This document shows, piece by piece, positions 1-12,345 of a stretch of 64,000 nt of DNA (its first letter is position 1; every line of letters starts with the position of its first letter). Location of the stretch: positions 31,968,201-32,032,200 of the forward strand of contig NC_030678.2 in assembly GCF_000004195.4 (NCBI RefSeq). The letters are read 5' to 3'. Below the pieces are notes generated by a model, which was given only the letters and a program-made list of their open reading frames with translations, did no database searches and was not told where the DNA came from. Position numbers and translations under genes: made by a program. The DNA is from Xenopus tropicalis (Eukaryota; Chordata; Amphibia; Anura; Pipidae).

Positions 1-186
1 TTGTATTTGATCCCAACTAATATATAATTAATCCTTATTGGATGCAAAACAATCCTATTGGATTTAAGTAATGTTTTATTGGTTTTTCAATAGACTTAAG
101 GTATGAAGATCCAAATTTTGGAAAGACCCCTTATGCAGAATACCCTTGGTCCTGAGCATTCTGGATAACGGCTCCTATACCTGTAA
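1..186. repeat. MITE, TACAGGTATAGG family, copy A (cut by window edge)
   Basis: The right part of a short non-autonomous DNA transposon, ending in a terminal repeat read as CCTATACCTGTA. The body shares long blocks with fuller copies in this window near 12346, 15875, 32876, 36516 and 57450, for example the segment with TTATTGGATGCAAAAC and the block AAAGACCCCTTATGC. The start lies at or beyond the window edge. The superfamily is not assigned. Confidence 0.75.
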
Positions 187-408
187 TTGCAAATATTAAA
201 TGTAATTCTATAGATGGGCAATAACCAATCTGCCTTATATTTAATGGAGACAAGATCAAATAAGGCCACGTATCATTAGTGAAGGAACACTACATTCTCT
301 TAATATAATTTATACTGATAATCTTCAGGGATGCCCCTCTGCAGACATCATTCCAACTTACAGAAAAGGCGCTGCAAAGAAAAGCATGTGTAACCCTTTT
401 TACACCAA

Positions 409-1343
409 GGGGCCCATTTACTTACTCACGAACCGGCCGAATGCGTCCGATTGCGTTTTTTTCGTAATGATCGGTATTTGGCGATTTTTTCGGAAAATTG
501 ACGCGACTTTTTCGTTACCAATACGATTTGCTCGAAAAAACGCGAGTTTTTTGTAGCCGTTACGATGCGCTCGTATTTTGTTGTGACTTTTTCGTAGCCT
601 TCGTGCCGAGTACGAAAGATTCGGATTCATTCAAGCTTCAGTATGGTGACTTTACTTGGGCCAGGTTGGAGCTGCAGGGTGCCATTGAGCCCTATGGGAG
701 ACTTTCCTTGGGCCGGGTTGGAGCTGCAGAGTGCCATTGAGCCCTATGGGAGACTTTCCTTGGGCCGGGTTGGAGCTGCAGAGTGCCATTGAGCCCTATG
801 GGAGACTTTCCTTGGGCCAGGTTGGAGCTGCAGAGTGCCATTGAGCCCTATGGGAGACTTTACTTGGGCCAGGTTGGAGCTGCAGGGTGCCATTGAGCCC
901 TATGGGAGACTTTCCTTGGGCCGGGTTGGAGCTGCAGAGTGCCATTGAGCCCTATGGGAGACTTTACTTGGGCCGGGTTGGAGCTGCAGAGTGCCATTGA
1001 ACCCTATGGGAGACTTTCCTTGGGCCAGGTTGGAGCTGCAGGGTGCCATTGAGTCCTATGGGAGGCTTCCAAAATCATGCTAAGTCTGAAAGTTTCGCCC
1101 GCCGCTTACGAGCGCTCAATACGAAAAAGTCGCAACAAGATATGAGCGCATAGTAACGGCTACGAAAAACTCGCGTTTTTTCGCGCAAATCGTATTGGTA
1201 ACGAAAAAGTCGCGACAATTTCTGAAAAAGTCGTAAAGGCGCCGAAAAAATCGCAAAAAATATGAAAAAGTCGCAAAATGTTCGTTTTCCAATCGGATTT
1301 TTCCAATTCGGATTCGAATTCGTGTCTTAGTAAATGTGCCCCC
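409..1343. mobile_element. Foldback MITE carrying an internal minisatellite
   Basis: The ends are inverted copies of GGGGCACATTTACTAA (left end slightly diverged). Each arm is about 230 bp and built from monotonous CGAAAAAGTCGC-like words, so the whole element can fold back on itself. The core between the arms is a 52-bp tandem array (648-1063). Related elements at 2265-2731 and 29314-29676 share the arms; the first has one core unit and the second none. No transposase is present. The open frames here are repeat-derived, not genes. Confidence 0.85.
648..1063 (+). repeat. Minisatellite, 8 x 52 bp, in MITE core
   Basis: Eight contiguous 52-bp units start at 648, 700, 752, 804, 856, 908, 960 and 1012. 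Each begins GACTTTMCTTGGGCCRGGTT and ends CCCTATGGGA or a close variant. Units differ only by a few substitutions (TTACTT/TTCCTT, CCGGG/CCAGG, GCAGAG/GCAGGG), which points to recent or homogenised amplification. Flanking core sequence continues into GGCTTCCAAAATCATGC, which is also present in the single-unit relative at 2265-2731. Confidence 0.95.
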
Positions 1344-2264
1344 AAATGTTTTAGACCCAGGTGCTAAACTTCACTCATTAGTAATATTAAATATATTTAA
1401 TTTACACTTAATTTTCTGCCTACAAGTAATCAGTGTGATAAGAGTAAAACATGTTCATTTACAAACAATTTAAACCACTGGAGATCTTCTTGGACAAAAG
1501 GTACCTGCCTGTCAGGTGCAGGTGTCTGACTGTCATGTATAAATGAATGGGCCTCAAACAGCTTTCACCTGAATTCCCCCTTTTCCCTCCTGTCCTTTAA
1601 CAACCCACTACCATGATTTATTCTCTTATTTTGCATCAACATTCAACCCTCTCTTTCCGACACGCTTTCATATGTTCCACCCATTTCCGGAGCTTGCTGA
1701 TTAATAAATAATTCCCAACCCCTCACTACTCTTGGCCACTGAGGCACCTGTCCCTTAGGCTCCCTCTACCCTGTGTCACTCATTCTGATACTCAAAGGAC
1801 CTCCCATCCGGATGCCTTCTGTGCTATAGTTTACAAGCTGATTTATTATGCCAGCCCCACATTATAGCTCCACACCGGAATCACTCACTGGCCACGCCAT
1901 TTTGCCAGCTAAAATAACAGGGTCGCTGAAATAGGCAATAAATTATATTCCCTGCACAAACTGTCTTGGATTTACAAGAATTCTTTTTCACTGCTATATA
2001 TTCCATTGGTCCAGGTCTTAGGTAGAGATGAGAGAAGCACTCTCTGTTGTTTGCCGAAATATTTATTGTGGCTATTAGAAAAATTTTTTTTTTTCTCTGC
2101 AAATCTAAAACACCACCTTAGTGGCGTAGGACAGGCTAAATCTAACACATTTTTGTTTTCCATTATATTTTTTGTACGGCAAAAAAAAGTAGACCTGACT
2201 AAGTAATGGACTATGAGCAGTCTGCCTCTTTCCATGTATATTTAGAGTATGGCAAAGATACTAA
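1344..2264. other. Unassigned AT-rich intergenic DNA
   Basis: No gene, RNA or recognisable repeat was seen. The short open frames on both strands near 1880-2235 overlap each other, have no protein-like composition and are not called. Confidence 0.5.
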
Positions 2265-2731
2265 GGGGCAGATTCATCAAAGTCCTGAAATGGGTAAAAT
2301 TCGGATTAGATACAATAATTTCCGATGATCGCAAATATCACGAAAATGGTTACGAAAAAATCTGAATAGTCACAATGATATTGTATTGGCGATCCGAAGG
2401 TCACAAAATTTTCGTATCCGAACGATCGTAAACGCCTGGAAAGCCTTTCTGACTTTGATCCTTCAGTGCATGATTTTGGAAGCCTCCAATAGGACTCAAT
2501 GGCACTCTGCAGCTCCAACCTGGCCAAAGGAAAGTCACAATACTGAAGCTTGAATGAATCCGAAACTTTCGTACTCGTTGTGACGACTACGATTTTGTCA
2601 CACAAATTATCTTGCAAATTGTCGCAAAGTATGAAAAAGTTGTGCAAATTAACAAAAAAGTCCCAAAAAATATGCACAGTTCGAAAACGTAGTATCCAGA
2701 ATCAATCGTACTTTGATAAATGCAAATCCCC
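2265..2731. mobile_element. Foldback MITE with a single core unit
   Basis: It starts GGGGCAGATTCATCAAAGT and ends with the inverted counterpart ACTTTGATAAATGC...CCCC. The arms carry the same ACGAAAA/GTCGCAAA words as the element at 409-1343. The core, read on the minus strand, contains one copy of the 52-bp minisatellite unit plus the flanking words GGCTTCC and ATCATGC. This is the unexpanded form of the larger element. Confidence 0.8.
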
Positions 2732-3703
2732 AAGGGTTGCAAAACACTTCCTATTAGGGCCCGTGCACTTAGCAATTTATTCTGGGGCAATGGCCTGCAC
2801 AGGCTGCATTATCAGGTGCATGGGAACAAGGGTTAACTTTGTTCCTGATAATATTGACCGTACTGTGTGTGAATGGGATAGGGACCATAGACTGTAAGCT
2901 CCACTGGGGCAGGAACTGCTGTAAATAAGGTCATGCTGGGCCAAGTACAATTTGTGCCTAAGGCAAGCTGCCAAACCTCCCCCTGCCCCCCATGTGCATG
3001 AAAGAGCGAATGAGAGGAATAGATCGGCAAAGCAAAGGGCCCTGAACTAAATGTCAGCACCCATATCAGGTTCATGCTTTGTGCCCCCACCTCCAAGCAC
3101 CAATTCTTCATCCCCCAAAATGTCACCGTGTATTCCCTTTTTCAGTGAGCCATGTCCCGTGCAATTTATAAAACACGCAAAGCCCAAATTCTCTATATTT
3201 GGAGGTTTGTTTTGCAAGGGTGGAAAATAATGCAATGGCTTAACTTTGTTCATATTTATCTGTGCAGTTGGGAGTTCTGGTATTTAATGTAACATTCCCT
3301 GTCTCCACTATTGTTTTTATTCACCTGTTCAAATTAGAGATACTGATCTTATGTGATTGTATTTTATCCATTTACTTTTTCTTGTTGGAGGCTTTCTTTC
3401 GTGTGTGCAATTACTGTGACTGTAGGAAATATTCTAATATACATCTTTGAGGTACCTTATGAGGTACCTTCAGAAACAATATTAGATAATTGCATAGGTG
3501 TCTAGAAAGGGGGTCAGGGGGTATGTTTTTGTCCCAGGCAGGGCAAGAGCAATAGCTGCAGGACCCTTAATGTCATTTAAGCTCTCACTAACTACTAATT
3601 CTCTGCCTGTCTCCAGATAACATTGCAGGTGTTTCTGTCAGCGGCTGCCTCATACTCCTCCTTACATCTTTTCTTGTGGAACTCCCAGCCTGGTCACATG
3701 ATG

Positions 3704-3737
<34 letters not shown>

Positions 3738-5539
3738 GAAGTTAGGGAGAAAATGGCTGTGCTTCAGTGTTGGGGATAAGGGGCTGAGCCTGTGTGTGTC
3801 TATGTGTTATGTTGTCTGTAGGTATGAGTTGCCATGTGTGCATATTGGTACAGTAAGGGCCAGACACGGCTCCCTGTGGCTGCTGCACCAAGGGAACCCA
3901 CAAAAACCAAGTCTGAGCCTCTTTGTATTTATTCTGTGAGGAGAAGCTAGGTGTTTTTGTGTGTATATCACTTCCCAAAAGTCTCTTATGTTCTCAGTCT
4001 CCCAAACACCCTCATTTTACCCCATCAGGGGTAAAAATTCTAGGGGTGCAGTCCCTATTGAAGGCACGGTATATTTGAATTTTTGGGGCATCTTCTGGAT
4101 TTAATGTATTCTTAGGCAAAACTGTTGGGTGCATGCAATGTAATTCTGCTTTATGTGGACCCATGAATTGTAAGTATCTTTACATTGATCAAAATCATCC
4201 AACTGCAGCCCCTGTATATTCACTATGCAGCCACCAAAGATTATTTGCCAGTGCACCATGAATTGGCCACTGTATAAGTGTAACTGCAGATTACATTTAA
4301 CCTGCCTGTTCATGACCATGAATCTGGAGAAATTTCTTGTGGGAAAAAATTAATTGTGCTCTTAGCAAACTGGCGAAAATTCACTGGAAAAATTTTGCCT
4401 GGCAAAAAGATGTAAATTTATGCCAATACGAAGAACATTCATTAAAACTAGTCTTTTAGTAAACTTCATTTTTGATGATAACATGCTACATTTTATATTT
4501 TGCCCCTTAGTATAGAAAAATAAGATGCATTTGATTGCTGATTGAAGATTTCCAGCTGAAGCCCATGGATAGTTGCCTAATATATAGAGACAGAGACAAG
4601 GGGTAAGCATTGGAAGTGGCATTCTATCTCTATCTTTTTTACTTATATTTTCAGGGATTGGTAACACTAGATAAATGTCTTAAATACAGTGAAATGTGTT
4701 GTTTTAATAACCTTATAGAAAGTGTCAGCACTAGATAGATACCTAATATATAGACACAAAGGACACAGGAGTACAGCATACTGCCCACTCTGTGTTCATT
4801 TCTTCTTAACAGACAGTGATTGGTGGTACTTGACAGGTGCTTAATGTATATGGCCAGACTCAACAGGAAAATATTAAAAAACGTCTGTAATGGTTATGGT
4901 TTAGGCCACAGTTATATGTGGAATACTGTCCTGCATTTTGTAGGCAGGAAGAGTGATGTGGATCCACTTGCACTGACATGCACATCTGTTATGTATTTGC
5001 TTATAGAAAAAATGGGAAAAAAAGAATAAATTTCCCCATCTACCACCAATATCTAATGGGGGGGAAGTTTCAGGTTCAAGTCCAGTGCCTAGGGTGGCAC
5101 CAACTGAAAAAACAGCCCTTAATACTTCTATTTATAATCTGTTTGATCCCTTCACCAAAATAATGGTTGGCTCCATACATTCTGACTGCAACAGTATATG
5201 GGCATCCACAGTGACCTTAAAATGAGCAGTTAGGATCAGATTTTACTTCAGTTGATTAAAATCTTGGGGAGTTTTATGTAGAAGTCAGATCACTGTTGTC
5301 CATAAATATGAATAAAAATACTTTAATCCTTTGTGGGCAGAATATTTTCCACATGCTCACAGATGCGACACAGATTCCACTTGCTCACGGATGCAGAATT
5401 AGTCACTAAGGCTTGCTGTACTACTGCCGCCTTACTATAAATCAGCTGTCAGGTTGTGCATGTCTCAAATTTTTAGAGTAGTATACACAGGGGAGCTAAA
5501 ATCTGAGAAGGTTATCATATCACAAATGCGTCAATTTCA
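2732..5539. other. Intergenic DNA with a LINE-tail fragment and a TG microsatellite
   Basis: Positions 2866-2912 (ACTGTAAGCTCCACTGGGGC) resemble the 3' tail of a non-LTR element. A (TG)15 run lies at 3705-3734. Otherwise no gene is supported. The open frames listed between 3.7 and 5.2 kb are short and unlike any family I know. Confidence 0.5.
3705..3734 (+). repeat. (TG)15 microsatellite
   Basis: Thirty uninterrupted bases of alternating TG. Confidence 0.97.
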
Positions 5540-5946
5540 GATACATAGTAACATAGTAAGTTAGGTTGAAAAAAGACAAAATTCCACAACTTCACAGCTC
5601 TCACAGTAAAAAAACTAATATTCCAAATATTTAAACGGAACCTCCTTCTTCTAAACGGACTGGGTGCCCACGTGTCAGTTGTAAGGACCTATTGGTAAAT
5701 AAAGCATTAGAGAGGTTATTATATGATCCCCTTATATATTTATACGTAGTTATCATGTCACCTCTTAAGCTCCTCTTCTCCAATGTAAACAAACCCAACT
5801 TGGCCAGTCTTTCTTCATAACTGAGACTTTCCATATCCTTTACCAGCTTAGTTTCCCTTCTCTGGACCCTCTCTAATTCAATAATATCCCATTTGAGCAC
5901 TGAAAAGCATATTCTAGATGGGGCCTTTCCGGCGCTCTGTAAAGGG
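5540..5946 (-). mobile_element. CR1-like LINE 3' end, truncated
   Basis: Minus-strand frame 5900-5631 encodes the characteristic C-terminal tail of a CR1-like ORF2 protein: ELERVQRRETKLV, then YEERLAKLGLFTLEKRSLRGD, then LTRGHPVRL-type residues near the end. It is the tail of an endonuclease/reverse transcriptase polyprotein. The 3' UTR ends in the tail word ACTTACTATGTTACTATGTAT (here reverse-complemented from 5540). Compared with the usual frog element, a block between the frame and the tail is missing. The 5' part, with the RT domain, is absent, so this is a dead 5'-truncated copy. It continues past the frame to about 5946, where unrelated MITE sequence begins. Confidence 0.85.
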
Positions 5947-5947
5947 G

Positions 5948-6080
5948 AAGTCTATGCCGATTCTGGTCCCTGGTGGGCCTACCCGACCAATATCTGGCCT
6001 ATAATTGGGCAGATCTCAATAGGGCATATCGGGAGAAGACCTTCTCACTTGGCGACTTTGACAAATGACCGGATCTTAAG
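5948..6080. repeat. Fragment of CCCATACACGGGCC-type MITE
   Basis: It shares words (CCCGACCAATATCTGGC, AGATCTCAATAGGGCATATCGGG) with related copies at 6983-7198, 24155-24290, 28425-28620 and 62365-62525. The ends are not clear here. Confidence 0.5.
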
Positions 6081-6149
6081 TTAAATGGCCACAATTAGAT
6101 TATGAAAACCTAAGGGGTCACTGTATCCCATGGGTGAGGCAGAACTTTT

Positions 6150-6962
6150 AGTATCATATAGACACTGATAGTCTAAGACAATTAGCAACTTCATTTTTCA
6201 TTTGTAGTTTTTCAGTAATATTTCTTTTTGTTTAGCAAGTCTCCAGTTTGGTATTTCAGCAGTTATCTGGTTTCTAGGGCCTTATTTACCCTGGCAACAA
6301 GGCAGTGGGTTCCACAACAGATGGGAATATAAATAGGAGAGGCCTAAATAGAAAGAAAAGTAATTAAAAGCAGCAATAGAAATAAAATTGTAAAATTGGT
6401 TGTTGGGGTCAGGGACCCCCATTTAAAAGCTGGAAAGTATCATAAGAGGAAGGCAAATAATTAATAAAAACAATTAAAAATTAATAATGAAGACCTATTG
6501 CAAAGTTTATAGGGCATTCTATCATATACTATATGTAGACATTTATATTCTAAGGCAATTTGCAATTGGTCTTCATTTTTTTATGGGTTTTCAGTTATTT
6601 TGCTTTTTGTTTAGCAGCTTTCCAGTTAAGAATTTCAGCAGCTCTCTGGCTACTAAGGTCTTATTTACCCTAGAAACCAGGCAGTTGTTTAACCAGGAGA
6701 TTGGAATATGAATAGAAGTGGGTCTGAATAGAAAGATAAGTAAAAATAAGTAACAATAACAATAAAATTGTAGCCTCACAGAGCAATAGTTTCTTGGCTG
6801 GTGGGGTCAGTGACCCCCATTTGAAACCTGGAAAGAGTCAGAAGAAGAAGGCAAATAATTTAAAAACCACAAGAAATAAATAATGAAGACCAGTTGCAAA
6901 GTTGCTAGGAACAGGCCATTCATAACATACTAAAAGTTAACTTAAATGTGACCCACCCATTT
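6150..6962 (+). repeat. Two head-to-tail copies of a TTAA-type MITE
   Basis: Copy 1 (about 6150-6520) and copy 2 (about 6521-6962) share the ordered blocks TTCATTTTT...TTTTTGTTTAGCA, TTTCAGCAG...TCTGG, AGGCCTRAATAGAAAG, GGGGTCAGKGACCCCCATTT and GGCAAATAATT...AATAATGAAGACC. The right end reads CTAAAAGTTAACTTAAA...ATTTAA, as in the complete copy at 52417-52865. Two copies abutting in the same direction suggests an insertion into a copy or an unequal exchange. Confidence 0.8.
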
Positions 6963-6982
6963 AAAGGTGAACCAGCCCTTTA

Positions 6983-7198
6983 AGGTAGCCATATACAGGA
7001 CAATAAAAGCTGCCAATGGCCTGTGTATGGGACTCAGACCAGCCTAACCAAAGATATTTGCCCGGAAATCGCCCAGATGTTGAATGAGCAGGTTTAAAAT
7101 TCAATTGATCTGATTGTTGGCCCACCAAAATATTAGGGAGAGATCCACGTATTTGGCCATCTCGCCAAATGAGCGGACTTATCAATGTATGGCCAGGG
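6983..7198. repeat. MITE, CCCATACACGGGCC family
   Basis: A foldback with ends AGGTAGCCATATACAGG and its inverted form near 7190 (TCAATGTATGGCCAGGG). The inner words GCTGCCAATGGCC, AGATATTTGCCCGG and TTGGCCATCTCGCCAAAT are typical of the family. A Harbinger-like origin is likely but not shown. Confidence 0.65.
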
Positions 7199-8650
7199 TT
7201 AGTTTTATGTCTATACAGTGGCAAATACTGCTTTTTGGTCTTCGCATACATTTTTAACTGAACAGGCAGAGGTTAATCCTGTATGTAAGCAAGTACTGGG
7301 AAAGTTGGCTGTGTATATGGAGTGTAGATCATTACTGATATTGTATCATTAAGCTGCCTATATGAGATGCACAAATCCCCTACTAACCTGATATATCCAG
7401 CCTAGGGTCCATGTCGGGATCTGCCCTGGTCAGTTCCATACGTTTATACTACTATTCTCACAGTTTTACAGCCTGCTCTTTTACAACTATAATGGCCTTA
7501 ATTATGGCCTGTCAGTGGGTGCACAATTACAGAGGCCAGGAAACAAAAAATCTTAACTTATTGGAGTAAAAGCCTTCATTTAAAAGGGAGCCCCTGTAAG
7601 CCTCAGGGATACTGCCCTGGCCTCATAAAACTCAGCACAACACAGAGCTATTGCCGTGTAATCTGGCCCACTTGCTTTTCCATTAAGAGACAAAAGGAAT
7701 GTGATTAGTGTTTCTGCAGGATCTGAATGCAGATTTCCTTAGCTCCCACTTTCTGTGTCTTGGCTTTCTTTTATCCAAAAACTACTGGTTCTGCCATACA
7801 TAGCTACATTTTTGTTAAATAGCATTACAACAATAGACTAAAAATATATGTTATAAATGTACTAATGGACAAAGTATAATTATGTCTGCCTGTTCCATTG
7901 GCAGAAGTTTTTGGGATGCTGCCCCCCTTCAACTCCCTGCTCTTACCATTCCTGAGTAGAAGGGGGGAACAGGAGGGCCCACATCACAAGTGCAGGAAGC
8001 ACTTTATAACTGGGAATTTAACCTTAAAGTGACTTTTTGCCACATTTGGTGACCTGTGGGGAGCTGCTGTCTAGAGCAACGTTCTTACCTTTCCAAATGG
8101 CAGCAGCCCCCTGTTTGGGGAGTAGATATTTATCACTTTGGTGGGATATAAAAAAAAACTAGGCAAAGATATGAAATGTTGATGACAGATAGGTGTCACT
8201 GGGAGAGATACACAACTGATAGAAAATAAATATAATTAGTGAGATATATTTTTGATTAGGAAGCAATATTTACCACTGGATTGAGATAGTAGTATAATCA
8301 GGTAGAGAAATCTATTCTAATGGAGACATAATTGCCATTGGGGATAGCTATAAACAATACAATTTGCACATGGCACAAATATACATAAGAGCAAGAGTTT
8401 GTAAAGTGACCAGCACCAGTAAATAGTAAACACAGACTCTCATGAGGGACATTCATATGCTTTGTTTAGTAGAACTACATTCCTTTACACTCATGATTTT
8501 GATTGATCAATTTATAAATGTATCTACATTTGTCCATTTATATATGTGTTACCCTAATGAAGGCTGCATGAGTTGATCCCTTTGTAATCTTAATCCACAC
8601 CCTGAATATCATGAGCAATTTAGCCTCACAAGGCCATATGTGACATAGCT
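7199..8650. other. Intergenic DNA, nothing recognised
   Basis: No coding, RNA or repeat feature could be supported over this stretch on either strand. Confidence 0.45.
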
Positions 8651-8923
8651 CAGGGATCCCCAACCTTTTTCACTTGTGAGCCACACTTAGATGTAAAAAG
8701 CGTTGGGGAGCCACATAAGCATGAAAAAGGTTCCTTGAGGATGCCAAATAAGGGCTGTGATTGGCTATTTGGTATTCCCATGAGGACTGCTAGCTTGCAG
8801 GAGGCTCTGCTTGGGGTAAACTGTGTATCTGTGCTAATGGGCACCAATTTTGTGGCCCCTGGCAGCAATTTCAAAGGGGGTGAGAGCAACATATTGCTTG
8901 CAAGCCATTGGTTGGGATCACTG
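8651..8923. mobile_element. hAT-type MITE
   Basis: The terminal inverted repeats are CAGGGATCCCCAACCTTTTT at the left and GGTTGGGATCACTG at the right, as in non-autonomous hAT elements. The flanks ACATAGCT and GTTTAGCT end in the same TAGCT and may be a decayed 8-bp target duplication. The internal open frames on both strands are repeat sequence, not genes. Confidence 0.75.
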
Positions 8924-9196
8924 GTTTAGCTGAAAGTGACAGGGTGGATCTGCCAGTAGACAAGCACCATTTAAGATAATGGTACTCGATTTTACAGGTT
9001 TTACTGTTAAATGCTGTCTACTGTGAATCTGAATTAATGGAACTGACAACAGTCCAACAGCACATGAGCTCTCCTCCTGTCCAGAAAACTCCACCTGCAA
9101 ATGTGTGGCTCCTCTCAGTTCTACATCTGCCAATACCCCTCCCACCCATCAGTAGCTTGAGCGCACCAACTGCAGTGTAATAGGATCATGGCAATG

Positions 9197-9689
9197 GCGT
9201 AACTATAGACAGGGTCGGACTGGGGGTGCAGGGCCCACCAGGACTGCTGCCTCAGGGCCCCTGTACCCCCCAGTGGGCCTCAGGGCCTTTACACACCCCC
9301 ACCACGTGTCTAACACCCTCCCCCAAGCGCATGTAAATTAACCTTACCTTCAGTGCTTTGGGGGAAGGAGACCAGTGGCTTGGGGGAGTGCCCTGCAGGG
9401 ATCAGGTCTGGGTCAGCCGACCTTGACTATAGAGGAAGCAGACCCTGCGGTTGCATGGGGCCTGGACCACATGTTCTGCTTCATCTATAGCTGAAAAGAA
9501 GTGTCCTGGCCCCACCCCAGCCACTCTCCTACAAACCACCAGGGAGAGTAGAAAAGCATGGGGGTGGATGGGGCAGGGAGTAGGTGGACAGGGGCGAGGC
9601 GTGGGCAGGCAGCAACTCAGGCTTGGATAGCTGTGCGCTGGGCCCCTTCAAGGATTTTTTTGCTGGGGGGCCTGAAGCATTCTAGTTAT
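9197..9689. repeat. Probable MITE with GGCGTAACTA ends
   Basis: The left end reads GGCGTAACTATAGA and the right end CTAGTTATAC, which are roughly inverted. The inside is GC-rich and begins GGGTCGGACTGGGGGTGCAG. Related sequence occurs at 33208-33262 and 58352-58572. The boundaries are approximate. Confidence 0.5.
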
Positions 9690-10900
9690 ACTGTTGGATC
9701 ATAGGATGGTGTAACACAAACTAACCCTTTAAGGTGCCATACAAGTCCATATAGTTGGGCAGTGAAGTCAAAATCAAACCAGCCCCTCTGAACTTCAGCA
9801 TGTAAGGTTATCTTCATTCTATGCACATGATTTGTAACTATTACCAAATAGCCTTTCCTATAAGAGCAGCCCAAATGTTAGCCTTAGCATCACTATAATG
9901 CTGCAGGAGTCTTTTCTGCAGAGAAGGTTAACTTCTCTAGAAGGCACATTGCTTCTGGGCAGACAGCATTCTCCAGAGAGAAAGAAGTGATTCAGGGACT
10001 AATGACCTACAACAGAAACAATTGTAGGTGATTATTCTGAGTTATTCTTTTAAAGAGCTCTTTTTCCCTTTTCTGTATGTTCTGCCTGTCTTTGATGTAC
10101 AGTTCTGCCCCTTTTCATACCTCGGGCCATTTCCCTGATTTATTGGGCTGTTATGTCTTAGACACTGATATTACACCGTTCTTCAAAGAGCTGGGAAAAG
10201 GGCCTAGTGATGGCAATTGTCACAGGGCTAATTGGGTCTGGTGATGAAACTGCATTTTGGATATTCATATAGTGTTAATAAATTAAAATCCGGAGCAAGA
10301 GATTTGATGTAATCCGCTAAAAAAGCAATTTGTCAGGATTAGCAATATTTCATTCAAAGCTACGCTTACTTTTATGCGGAAATCGAATGCAATAAATAAA
10401 AGATACACCCAGTAGTTTGGAGAAAATAATAATAATAATTATAATACAGTGCCACGTGTTTTCTCTGCTGGAACTCTAGAGTTAAACAGTATTCCCGCTG
10501 AGAATAAGAAAGTAAGGAGGGTATGAATATGGAACTTGGCTTTAAATATCTTTGTAATATTTTTCTGGATGAACCTGCTTTCAAAGTAAAACACCAGTCC
10601 TGCCCCAAAATCCATTCGCTTAACCTGTGTTTAAATATATTACAAGTTGAATTAATTTTTAATACCTCATTATATTTCAGGCACCCATTCATGTGCCCTT
10701 TGTTTCTTACTGTACTCCTTTTTCCATTGCACAACTGCCAAATGGTTCAACCAAGGGACTTGCACCTGAGCTCTGCAACACCTATTGCACTGCACAACTC
10801 TGGTCAAATGTCCACACTGCATGTAACAGCCAATCCCCAGTCAAGCATTCCTAAATATCCAAAGGTAATGACTAAATTTCTTTTACCCCCTTTCTCCTTG
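9690..10900. other. Unique intergenic DNA with a candidate conserved element
   Basis: No gene seen. Positions 10130-10345 are repeat-free and AT-rich, with several homeodomain-type words: TAATCC at about 10310, GGATTAG at about 10336, and TTAATAAATTAAAAT. This could be a BHLHA9 distal enhancer, but conservation cannot be tested here. Confidence 0.35.
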
Positions 10901-11063
10901 TAGATTGTAAGCTCTTTTGGGCAGGGCTCTCTTCACCTCTTGTATCGGTTATTGGTTGCTTTATATGTTACTCTGTATGTCCAATATATGAAACCCACTT
11001 ATTGGACAGCGCTGCGGAATATGTTGGCGCTTTATAAATAAATGTTAATAATAATAATAATAC
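10901..11063 (+). mobile_element. L2-like LINE 3' tail with (TAA)n
   Basis: It contains TTGTAAGCTCTTTTGGGCAG, then TACTCTGTATGTCCAATATA, then CAGCGCTGCGGAATATGTTG, then GCGCTTTATAAATAAATG, and finishes in TAA repeats. The same 160-bp tail is at 49729-49890, nearly identical, and in reverse at 13372-13500. Only the 3' terminus is present, with no ORF. Confidence 0.8.
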
Positions 11064-12345
11064 CCATAGGAGTGCCTAAGTTCCCTTGGCCCTAGTGTGG
11101 CTTCAATCTAGCCACAGGCACTTCAAATTATAATAGAGCACATGAACGTCCACGATTGACACGGTGGTGCACAATTAAGAAAGGAACCCTAATAGAATAA
11201 TAACAGTAATGACCATGTGTTATTCTTTGACGCTCTGAGAATTTCTAAAAGAAGAGTATGACAAGTTTTGGTAGATTCAATTTGCATTGACAAACATTTA
11301 CATCTTTTTGTCAGGTAAAACTTCTCCGGTGTGATACTTGCCATAGAATTATTTAGCTAATACTAATTCACCATAGTTCTATACTGATTGACCTCCATGC
11401 TGGACCCCAAGGCTGGAATGTGAAATGTGCTGTATTTTATTATTAATAAATAGTAAGTAATTATACTAAAATTACTCTGTGTTGCCAAGAGGCAAAGCAA
11501 AACAGAATGTAAGATATTCAGGCAAGACTTCCTTCAGTCTCTGTCACGTTATATAGCAGTATATTATCCTGTGTTCCATTTTATAACAAATTATATACCA
11601 GCAGGTGTCCCATTATGGCTGTTTTGGTACAAACAAGTGTGACTGGACTGTTGTATTTTATAATATGATAACCAGTTCTGAGGAAGCAATATCTCATTGG
11701 AAGTAAACAAGAGTGGTATGTCTGGATTTCAGCAATGCGGTGCTTCGTAGTTGGAAATAAATGTGTCTGGCCCTATAATAAACTCTCTTTGTTGTTCTGT
11801 GTTGCAGTCATTTGGCTTCAGGGTTACATTGCGCCTATTCATATAGCGAGCTGTGATAAACATAATAGGGCTCAATGACGACCACAAACAAAGTTGCGGT
11901 CCAGGTTTTTGCACTTCTGTATAGTTGCACTCAGCGCTGGTATGTCTGCTTCACCCTGTCTTCTGAATCATACACAAATTGTCACAGGGAAGCCCTGAAG
12001 CTACGTCCACTCAAAGGTGACAGTAGCTCCATGGATCCTACAGTGAACTGTATCAATACACTTAGCATACCTGCCATAAAGAATTACATGTAGACATCAT
12101 TTTGAGTATCGGATCTAACATTATTTTAGTAGTGTCCAATTCGTCAAAATGTGCGCATGCAATTGTGCGCTGCTTGTGAATTGTCTGCAACTGCAGTCAG
12201 ACCCAATTCCTGCTTATGACTGCAATTACACTGGAATTATGGGCAAAAGCTCTGCATTCTGGGAACAAGACATATCAACTAGCACTTTGCACATTGCAGT
12301 TGCTTTAGGAAATGACCCTTAATGACAGCTGACTCGGTTGCTAAT
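11064..12345. other. Intergenic DNA, nothing recognised
   Basis: Neither strand shows a supportable gene or a repeat family I can identify. Short open frames near 11729-12093 overlap on opposite strands and are treated as chance. Confidence 0.45.

Noticed and set aside
498..740. Open frames on both strands over 418-740
   Set aside because: They lie in the low-complexity arm and minisatellite of a foldback MITE.
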